Of a stretch of DNA of 64,000 bases, positions 58,153 through 64,000 are shown one piece after another. The notes beneath the pieces are model-generated. The model ran no database searches. It worked only from the letters and a program-made list of their open reading frames with translations, and was not told the origin of the DNA. Origin of the DNA: Shinella yambaruensis (lineage in GTDB: Bacteria > Pseudomonadota > Alphaproteobacteria > Rhizobiales > Rhizobiaceae); contig NZ_JALJCK010000002.1 of the NCBI RefSeq assembly GCF_022899355.1, positions 62,001 to 126,000 on the forward strand. Direction: 5' to 3'. Position 1 is the stretch's first letter, and the number at the start of each line of letters is the position of its first letter. Position numbers and translations under genes: made by a program.

Positions 58153-59183
58153 GACTTCAGCACCACGCAATCGGCCGGGTTGAGCTTCAGACCGACGGTC
58201 TGGCCGACGGCGACATCCGGCCGCGCATTCGGCATGGAGACGGCGACGACCTGCTTGCCGGCCGCTTCCACGAAGGTCTCGATCGTGCCGCCGAGATCGC
58301 GCACGAAGGTGACGGTGCCGGAGATCGGCGCATTGCCGGGCGCGGTGAGGTGCACGTCCTCCGGGCGCACCGAGATGATGCCGGATTCAAGGCCCGCCGG
58401 GATGGCAAGACCGGGGATCGAGGCGCCGAGCACGCTGGCGCCGGTGCCATCCGCGGAAAAATCGATGAGGTTCGTCATGCCGATGAAATCGGCGACGAAG
58501 GTGTCGGCCGGACGGCGGTAGATCTCCACCGGCGGGGCGGCCTGGCGGATCTCGCCGCCGTTCATCACGACGACCGTGTCGGCCATGGTCATCGCCTCGC
58601 GCTGGTCGTGGGTGACGACGATGGTGGTGATGCCGAGGCGCTGCTGGAGCTGGCGCAGCTCCACCTGCATGGCCTCGCGCAGCTTCGCATCGAGCGCGGA
58701 AAGCGGTTCGTCGAGCAGGAAGAGTTTCGGCGAGATGGCGAGCGCGCGGGCGATGGCGACGCGCTGGCGCTGGCCGCCGGAGAGCTTTGCGACCGGCCGG
58801 TCGGCGTAGCCCGCAAGGTGGATCATCGCGAGCAGCTCGTCGACGCGCTTCTTCTGCGCCTCCTTGCCGATGCCGCGGATGCGCAGCGAATAGGCGATGT
58901 TCTCGCCGACCGTCAGGTGCGGGAAGAGCGCCAGCGACTGGAAGACCATGCCGAGATCGCGCTTGTGGGTGGGAACATTGGTGATGTCCTTGCCGTCGAG
59001 CCTGATCGCGCCGCTGGTCGGAAGGTCGAGGCCGGCCACCATGCGCATCAAGGTCGTCTTGCCGCAGCCGGAGGGGCCGAGGAGGCAGACGAAGGTGCCG
59101 TGCGGCACGGTCAGCTCGACATTCCTGACGGCGGTGAAGGTGCCGAACTGCTTGACGATATTCTGGAGGGTCAATCCGGACAT
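58149..59183 (-). CDS. spermidine/putrescine-type ABC transporter, ATP-binding protein
   Basis: A 344-residue PotA-like ATPase: Walker [10 protein letters not shown], signature [15 protein letters not shown], Walker [16 protein letters not shown], switch His in VTHDQREAMTM, and a C-terminal TOBE domain from about 265. It is the second gene of the importer part and lies after a 12-base-stem hairpin that separates it from the binding-protein gene. It overlaps the PotB-like gene by 4 bases. Confidence 0.95.
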   Translation of the reverse strand: MSGLTLQNIVKQFGTFTAVRNVELTVPHGTFVCLLGPSGCGKTTLMRMVAGLDLPTSGAIRLDGKDITNVPTHKRDLGMVFQSLALFPHLTVGENIAYSLRIRGIGKEAQKKRVDELLAMIHLAGYADRPVAKLSGGQRQRVAIARALAISPKLFLLDEPLSALDAKLREAMQVELRQLQQRLGITTIVVTHDQREAMTMADTVVVMNGGEIRQAAPPVEIYRRPADTFVADFIGMTNLIDFSADGTGASVLGASIPGLAIPAGLESGIISVRPEDVHLTAPGNAPISGTVTFVRDLGGTIETFVEAAGKQVVAVSMPNARPDVAVGQTVGLKLNPADCVVLKS

Positions 59184-59212
59184 TGGGGCTCCGCTCGGCT
59201 TACGGTTTGGGG

Positions 59213-59240
59213 CCGGCCGGCTGATGCTTCAGCCGGCCGG
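59213..59240 (-). terminator. perfect 12-bp hairpin between binding-protein and ATPase genes
   Basis: CCGGCCGGCTGA (59213-59224) and TCAGCCGGCCGG (59229-59240) are exact reverse complements around a 4-base loop. No U-run follows. It is within the operon, 21 bases past the binding-protein stop, and likely lowers or protects transcripts so that the binding protein is made in excess. Confidence 0.7.
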
Positions 59241-59261
59241 TCGAATTGTGGACGGCGCGGC

Positions 59262-60356
59262 TCAGCCGGCGATCATCTCCGTCCACTTCTGGTTCAGCCA
59301 GTCGGACTTGGATGTGTAGAGGTCGTAGCGCGGGATGATCGGATCGATGTCCGAGGAGACCGCGGCGAATTCCTCGGCCGTCAGGTCGAGAAGGTCGCGC
59401 TTGACGGTCGGGGCGGTGCCGACCTTGCGCGAGAGCAGCGACTGGATCTGCGGTTGGCACATGTAGTTGATGAAGGTATGGGCTTCCTCGACCTTTTCCG
59501 AGGCGCGCGACAGCGCCCAGCAGCCGGAATCCATGATGCCGCCTTCCTGCGGGAAGGTGGAGCGGACCGGCTGGCCATCGGCGGCGGCAAGGCCCGTCAC
59601 GTCGTGGTAATACTGGCCCATAGGAATCTCGCCCGACTTCAGCGACTGCTCGAACTGCGCTTCGTCGCGATACCACAGGCGCACGTTCGGCTTGACCTCG
59701 GCGAGCTTCTCGAAGGCCTTGACGAGGCCTTCCTCGGTGTCGAGCGCGTTGGTGCCGCCGAAATGGGTCTTGGCCGTCACTTCGAGCAAGAAGGAGTTGG
59801 AGACGAGCGCGAGCAGGCCGAGCTTGTCGGCGTTCGCCGGATCCCACAGCGCGTTCCAGGAGGTCGGGGCTTCCTTGTAGACGTCCGTGTTGGTGACGAG
59901 CGTGATGTACCACGCGACGGCGCCGATGCCGGCGACGCGGCCATCCGGATACTTGTTGACGAAATGGTCGATGAGGTTCGTCGCGTTCGGGATCTTGGCC
60001 GTGTCGAGGGCGGCCCAGAGCTCGGTCGACTGGCCCTTCAGCATGGCGACCTGCGACATCATCGAGACGTCGGCCGGCGCCTGGCCCGCCTTGGCGGCCT
60101 GTTCGAGCTGCACGAGCCAGGCCTCGCCGGTCGGCTCGGCGACCGATTCGATGGCGATGCCCGTTTCCTTGGTGAAATCGGCGAAGATGTTCTTGTCGAA
60201 GGAATCCTTGAAGTAGCCGCCGTAGACGCCGACCTTCAGCGACTTGTCCTGGGCGCGCAGCACGGCCGGCATGGCGAGCAGCGAGGCGCCGGCGACGCCG
60301 GCGCCCAGCACCGCGCGGCGGCTGACATTGGTCTTGAGGATGTCACGCATCGTCAT
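59262..60356 (-). CDS. ABC transporter substrate-binding protein with Tat-type signal
   Basis: A 364-residue PotD/PotF-type binding protein. The N terminus has a twin-arginine-like signal (NVSRRAVLGAGVAGASLLAM, then AVLRAQ), so it is probably exported folded. SLKVGVYGGYFKDSFDKNIF opens the mature fold. ATG at 60356 has AGGAG four bases upstream; ATG 60350 is an alternative. It follows agmatinase after 62 bases. Ligand is probably a polyamine or guanidino compound such as agmatine or putrescine, judged from the neighbouring agmatinase. Confidence 0.93.
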   Translation of the reverse strand: MTMRDILKTNVSRRAVLGAGVAGASLLAMPAVLRAQDKSLKVGVYGGYFKDSFDKNIFADFTKETGIAIESVAEPTGEAWLVQLEQAAKAGQAPADVSMMSQVAMLKGQSTELWAALDTAKIPNATNLIDHFVNKYPDGRVAGIGAVAWYITLVTNTDVYKEAPTSWNALWDPANADKLGLLALVSNSFLLEVTAKTHFGGTNALDTEEGLVKAFEKLAEVKPNVRLWYRDEAQFEQSLKSGEIPMGQYYHDVTGLAAADGQPVRSTFPQEGGIMDSGCWALSRASEKVEEAHTFINYMCQPQIQSLLSRKVGTAPTVKRDLLDLTAEEFAAVSSDIDPIIPRYDLYTSKSDWLNQKWTEMIAG

Positions 60357-60418
60357 CTTTCTCCTGTTAGGCCGGCCGATCGATCGGGCCGGTGCGTTCC
60401 CGTTGTTGCTATTGTATG

Positions 60419-61471
60419 TCAGGCGGTCCGGGCCACGGAAGGGCTGAAAACCATCAGGCTCAGAATTTCGAACAGCACCTGCGCGCCGGCATGGGCGGTG
60501 TTGGTCGTCGCGTCGTATTGCGGGGCGACCTCCACGACGTCGCCGCCGACGAGGTTGATGCCCTTGAGGCCGCGGATCAGCTCCAGCACCTCGCGGCTCG
60601 TCAGGCCGCCGATCTCCGGCGTGCCGGTGCCGGGCGCAAAGCTCGGGTCGAGGCTGTCGATGTCGAAGGAGAGATAGGTCGGCCCGTCGCCGACGATTTC
60701 CTTCGCCTTCTCGATGATGGCCGGGATGCCGAGGCCGCTCACCTCTTCGGCATGGATGACGGTCATGCCGGATTCGTAGGAGAACTCCCAGAGATATTCC
60801 GACGAGCCGCGGATGCCGATCTGGATCGTGCGCGTCGGGTCGAGCACGCCGTCGAGCACGGCGTTGCGGAACGGGCCGCCATGGTGGAACTTCGTCTGGT
60901 CGAAGGCGCCGCCCGTGTCGCAATGGGCGTCGATATGGATCATGCCGACCGGCTGCTTCTTCCCGACGGCCTTCATGATCGGATGGGTGATCGAGTGGTC
61001 GCCGCCGACGGCGAGCGGGATCACGCCGGCATCGACGATCTGGTTGAAGCGCTTCTCGATGTCGTCATGGCTGAGTTCGAGGCGGTAGCGGCTCTGGAAG
61101 GGCACGTCACCGATATCGGCCACGCGCAGCTCCTGCACCGGGGCGCAGTCGAGGACATGGTTGTAGGGGCCGATGCGCTCGATGGCGCGCATGGCGCGCG
61201 GCCCGAAGCGCGAGCCGGGGCGGTTGGTGACGCCGAGATCCATCGGCACGCCGGTGATGGCGACCTGGAGGTTGCCGAAATCCGGGTTCTCCGCATCGAC
61301 CGGCATGTAGGGCGCGGAGAGGAAGGTCGGCACGCCGGCATAGGGCGCAAGGCGCGAACCGCTCTTGGTGAAGATCTTGTCGGCAACCTTGCGGAAGGCG
61401 GGGTCGAACAGTTCGCCGCCGTGGCTTGCGCCGTATTTTGCCTTGAGTTCGTCGAGTTTGCTGTCGGCCAT
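60419..61471 (-). CDS. speB: agmatinase / ureohydrolase
   Basis: A 350-residue Mn-dependent ureohydrolase. Metal ligands are in GGDHS, DAHCD and SFDIDSLDPSFAPG, the three hallmarks of the arginase/agmatinase fold. PGSRFGPRAMR and TGTPEIGGLTSRE are agmatinase-type. The start at 61471 (MADSKLDEL) has GAGGT eight bases upstream; the frame continues upstream but lacks a better site. It probably hydrolyses agmatine to putrescine and urea, although guanidinobutyrase or related guanidino hydrolases have the same motifs. It heads the importer operon and is divergent from a LysR gene. Confidence 0.92.
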   Translation of the reverse strand: MADSKLDELKAKYGASHGGELFDPAFRKVADKIFTKSGSRLAPYAGVPTFLSAPYMPVDAENPDFGNLQVAITGVPMDLGVTNRPGSRFGPRAMRAIERIGPYNHVLDCAPVQELRVADIGDVPFQSRYRLELSHDDIEKRFNQIVDAGVIPLAVGGDHSITHPIMKAVGKKQPVGMIHIDAHCDTGGAFDQTKFHHGGPFRNAVLDGVLDPTRTIQIGIRGSSEYLWEFSYESGMTVIHAEEVSGLGIPAIIEKAKEIVGDGPTYLSFDIDSLDPSFAPGTGTPEIGGLTSREVLELIRGLKGINLVGGDVVEVAPQYDATTNTAHAGAQVLFEILSLMVFSPSVARTA

Positions 61472-61571
61472 GGTCTCTACCTCACCTTTCGGAAATGCGG
61501 GCAGACCGGGGGGCCGGAGCAGATGCGAGCCAAATGATGTTCCCCCGGGGCTTTGCCCTCGTTCTTCATAG

Positions 61572-61655
61572 TATCGTAACAAAACGACTGGAAAAGCAAT
61601 TGACATTGTTATAGCAGTTTGCGTGAGAAAAACTCACATACCGGAACCGCTCCCC
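61572..61655. promoter_or_regulatory. divergent promoter/operator region of agmatinase operon and LysR gene
   Basis: An AT-rich strip. On the minus strand TTGCTT and GATACT with 18-base spacing could be the agmatinase promoter. On the plus strand TTGACA lies at 61600-61605. The dyad GTGAG-AAAAA-CTCAC (61623-61637) is near the LysR start and could be its operator. These are readings by eye only. Confidence 0.4.
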
Positions 61656-62672
61656 ATGGCCTCGCGCCTGCCGCCGCTCAATCCGCTCCGCGCCTTCGAG
61701 GCGACCGCCCGCCGGGGCGCGGTTTCGGCTGCCGCGCGGGAACTGAACGTCACCCATGGCGCGGTCAGCCACCAGATCCGGGCGCTGGAGGATTCGCTCG
61801 GCACCGCCCTTTTCGAGCGCGGCGGCAAGCGGCTGAAGCTGACGCCGCAGGGGGCGCTGCTGCTGCCGGCCGTCACCAACGCCTTCGGCGAGATCGCCGC
61901 GGCGACAGCCCTGATGAAGCAGCCGGAGACCTGCGGCGACCTCACCGTCACCTGCGTGCCGGCCTTGCTTTCGCTCTGGCTCATCCCGCGCCTCAACACC
62001 TTCACCGACCAGTTTCCCGGCGTGCGCGTCACGCTGATCGCCTCCAACGATCCGGACAATCTGCGTTCGCTCGATACGGATGTCAGCGTGCTTTACGGCG
62101 ACGGCAACTGGCCGGACTGCTGGACACGGCTCTGGTCGCACCTCAAGCTCTTTCCCATCGCCAGCCCCACCCTGCTCAACAGCCGGCCGTTGCGCTCGGT
62201 GCGCGACCTTTCCGACCACACGCTATTCCACGGCGACGACGGGCGCGAATGGAGCACCTGGCTGGCGGCGGCGGATGCGGTCGACGTGGTGCGCGGGCGC
62301 CAGCATTTCATGAGCGATGCCCGCCTTTCCACCGAGGCGGCGCTGCACGGCCAGGGCGTCGCCCTCGGCGACACGATCACCGCCAGCAACCTGATCGCCC
62401 GCGGCGAACTCGTCGTGCCCTTCGACCTGACGGTACCGGCGAACGACGCCTTCTATGTCGCCTGCCGGCAGTCGGTGCGCCAGGCGCCGATCGTCAAGGT
62501 GTTCATCGACTGGCTCTTCGCCTCGCTCGAGGAGAGCCTGCCCGAGCCGCAGACCTCCGCCCGCATGATCCTGCGCGGCCGTGGCGGCCGCGCGGCGGAC
62601 CTCCATCACCCGATCGCGGCTCCGGCCAAGCGCCGCCCCGCCTCCAACCCCCAGCGCAAGACCCGCGCCTGA
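61656..62672 (+). CDS. LysR-family regulator, GcvA-like
   Basis: A 338-residue regulator. The winged helix is LPPLNPLRAFEATARRGAVSAAARELNVTHGAVSHQIRALEDSLG (about 5-49), a GcvA-type start with SHQI, and the effector domain begins around 95 (GDLTVTCVPALLSLWLIPRL). The C-terminal tail after about 310 is Arg/Pro-rich and poorly structured. It is divergent from the agmatinase operon and 16 bases ahead of an aminotransferase gene, so it likely controls both directions. Confidence 0.92.
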   Translation: MASRLPPLNPLRAFEATARRGAVSAAARELNVTHGAVSHQIRALEDSLGTALFERGGKRLKLTPQGALLLPAVTNAFGEIAAATALMKQPETCGDLTVTCVPALLSLWLIPRLNTFTDQFPGVRVTLIASNDPDNLRSLDTDVSVLYGDGNWPDCWTRLWSHLKLFPIASPTLLNSRPLRSVRDLSDHTLFHGDDGREWSTWLAAADAVDVVRGRQHFMSDARLSTEAALHGQGVALGDTITASNLIARGELVVPFDLTVPANDAFYVACRQSVRQAPIVKVFIDWLFASLEESLPEPQTSARMILRGRGGRAADLHHPIAAPAKRRPASNPQRKTRA

Positions 62673-62688
62673 CCTCTACGGAAAGACC

Positions 62689-63861
62689 ATGCCCCGCTTC
62701 AACCCGCTCGTCGAAACCCTCGCCGCCCCGCCGATCCCGTCCGTCTTCGCCTGGGGCAATGCCTATGACGGCCGCAGCGGCCCGATGATCGACCTGTCGC
62801 AGGCCGTGCCCGGCTATCCGCCGCATCCCGACATGCTGCGCCTGCTCGGCGAATATGCCGCCTCGCGCGCCTATACGGGCTATGGGCCGATCGAGGGCGA
62901 GGACAGCCTGCGGAAGGCCTATGCGCAGCATGTGGCGGAAACCTACGGCGCCGCGATCACCGCCGGCAACATCCATGTCACCGCCGGCTGCAACCAGGCC
63001 TTCATCTGTGCGGCCATGGCGGTCGCCGGCGCGGGCGATGCCGTGCTGATGACCGATCCCTACTATTTCAACCAGGAAACGACGCTCGCCATGCTGGGCA
63101 TCAAGACCCGGTTTGCCGCCTGCGATCCCGCCAACGGGTTCCTGCCCGATGTCGAGGCGCTGGCTTCCGCCATCACGCCGGACGTGCGCGCCGTCGCGCT
63201 CGTCTCGCCGAACAACCCGACCGGCGCGGTCTATCCGGCGGACCTGCTGGCGAAGATCTACGACCTCTGTGCCGCGCGCGGCATCTGGCTCATCCTCGAC
63301 GAGACCTATCGCGACTTCCTGCCGTTGGGCGCCGGGCGGCCGCACGCCCTGTTCGACCGGCCGGGCTGGGAAGACACGCTGATCGGCCTCTACAGCTTCT
63401 CGAAATCCTTCTGCATTCCCGGCCATCGCCTCGGTGCGATCACGGCGGGTGCCGGCGTGGTCGAGCAGGTGGCGAAGATCATGGACAACCTGCAGATCTG
63501 CCCGCCGCGCTCCGCCCAGGCCGCCGTCGCCACGGCCCTGCCGCTTCTGGCAGGCTGGCGCGAGGAGAACCGCCGGGAAATCGCCCGGCGGGTCGAGGGG
63601 CTGCTTTCCACGATGGCCGCGGTCCCGGCCTGGCGCGTCGGCGCGGTCGGCGCCTATTTCGCCTTCATCGGCCATCCCTTCGGCGATACGCCTTCCGCCC
63701 GCGTGGCGGAGAAGCTTGCCAAGGAGGCCGGCATCCTCTGCCTGCCCGGAAGCTATTTCGGCGCAGGGCAGGACGGATATCTCCGCTTCGCCTTCGCCAA
63801 TGCGGATGTGGCGACGATCGCCTTGCTGAAGGACCGCCTGGCGCGATTCGCCCTGGATTGA
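62689..63861 (+). CDS. class I/II PLP-dependent aminotransferase
   Basis: A 390-residue fold type I aminotransferase. The Schiff-base lysine is in YSFSKSFCIPGHRLG, SPNNPTGAVYP is the substrate loop, LDETYRDFL has the pyridine-N-binding Asp, and TGYGPIEGEDSLRKAY is the N-terminal small-domain motif. The first residues are MPRFNPLVETLAAPPIPSVF. Being downstream of the LysR gene and near an agmatinase operon, it may transaminate an amino acid linked to arginine or polyamine turnover; the substrate is not shown by the sequence. Confidence 0.93.
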   Translation: MPRFNPLVETLAAPPIPSVFAWGNAYDGRSGPMIDLSQAVPGYPPHPDMLRLLGEYAASRAYTGYGPIEGEDSLRKAYAQHVAETYGAAITAGNIHVTAGCNQAFICAAMAVAGAGDAVLMTDPYYFNQETTLAMLGIKTRFAACDPANGFLPDVEALASAITPDVRAVALVSPNNPTGAVYPADLLAKIYDLCAARGIWLILDETYRDFLPLGAGRPHALFDRPGWEDTLIGLYSFSKSFCIPGHRLGAITAGAGVVEQVAKIMDNLQICPPRSAQAAVATALPLLAGWREENRREIARRVEGLLSTMAAVPAWRVGAVGAYFAFIGHPFGDTPSARVAEKLAKEAGILCLPGSYFGAGQDGYLRFAFANADVATIALLKDRLARFALD

Positions 63862-63863
63862 AG

Positions 63864-63876
63864 GAGCGGCCCGCTC
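63864..63876 (+). terminator. short terminator-like hairpin after aminotransferase
   Basis: GAGCG (63864-63868), loop GCC, CGCTC (63872-63876), then TTTC. It is short, so weak support, but it lies immediately after the aminotransferase stop. Confidence 0.4.
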
Positions 63877-63975
63877 TTTCGCCCCTTTAAGGTTGAGCAC
63901 CGCCCGCAAAAAATGCGGCTTGACCTTGCCATGTGGGAACGTCCCAGCATGCGAAGGCAAATCGGGAGACCCTTC

Positions 63976-64000
63976 ATGAATGACAATACCCCCCTCGCCT
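63976..64000 (+). CDS. start of a CDS cut by the right edge
   Basis: An ATG at 63976 preceded by GGGAGA reads MNDNTPLA and runs off the window. Only eight residues are visible, so no product can be named; the ribosome site and a 114-base gap after the aminotransferase make it a likely gene start. Confidence 0.4.

Noticed and set aside
1-64000. Prophage, integrase, tRNA attachment site or genomic-island border
   Set aside because: No integrase, phage structural gene, tRNA or flanking direct repeat was found; gene style is uniform across the window.

Overview
The window is 64 kb of high-GC DNA with dense codirectional operons, stop/start overlaps (ATGA, GTGA) and many ABC importers. Codon use, the small rhizobial hypothetical proteins, the amino acid:carrier protein ligase cluster and the types of palindromic repeat all suggest an alphaproteobacterium of the Rhizobiaceae (Rhizobium/Ensifer/Shinella-like). 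This is inference; there is no rRNA or other taxonomic marker here. I found no phage, insertion sequence, CRISPR array, tRNA or rRNA.

Region 1 (1-24.2 kb) is an exopolysaccharide locus. A minus-strand arm (9827 down to 1) encodes a flippase, a two-domain alpha/beta hydrolase, a GNAT-like protein, an acyl carrier protein, an AMP-forming ligase, a PLP decarboxylase, an ATP-grasp protein, a cupin and the start of a UDP-glucose dehydrogenase. A plus-strand arm (10005-24161) encodes a polysaccharide deacetylase, three glycosyltransferases, a CapK-like adenylating enzyme, GDP-mannose dehydrogenase (AlgD), a heparinase II/III-like lyase, a secreted GH5 glycanase, a Wzy-type polymerase/ligase, a Wzz-type chain-length protein and a second GNAT-like protein that is a paralogue of the first. 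The two dehydrogenases imply a uronic-acid-containing polymer. The carrier protein, ligase and decarboxylase set resembles genes usually seen with exosortase A, but no exosortase is visible in the window.

Region 2 (24.2-28.8 kb) holds an RpiR regulator divergent from an MFS transporter and an Asp/Glu/hydantoin racemase-family protein, followed by convergent pncB (NAD salvage).

Region 3 (29.3-35.1 kb) is a compact operon: carrier protein, acyl-CoA dehydrogenase, amino acid:carrier protein ligase (a seryl-tRNA-synthetase relative), DUF1839 protein and a GH2 beta-mannosidase-like enzyme. The ligase chemistry is known for the family, but the product of the cluster is not known to me.

Region 4 (35.3-44.7 kb) is a catabolic operon: polar amino acid ABC importer, class III aminotransferase, beta-keto acid cleavage enzyme, GNAT acetyltransferase and HDAC-like deacetylase, followed by a LysR regulator, a hotdog thioesterase and a threonine-dehydratase-like enzyme.

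Region 5 (45.0-47.3 kb) has small genes, including a 53-residue double-CxxC protein translationally coupled to a NUDIX hydrolase, and a GntR regulator. Region 6 (47.6-54.4 kb) is a polyamine-type ABC importer followed by a serine hydrolase and an amidohydrolase.

Region 7 (55.05-55.65 kb) is the most unusual element. A 94-residue GIY-YIG nuclease gene sits between two homologous 133-bp units, each with about 26-bp terminal inverted repeats built from a palindrome. The layout resembles REPIN/RAYT pairs but has a different nuclease. Region 8 (55.65-63.9 kb) is a polyamine operon on the minus strand (agmatinase, ABC importer, nitrilase-family amidase), divergent from a LysR regulator and an aminotransferase.
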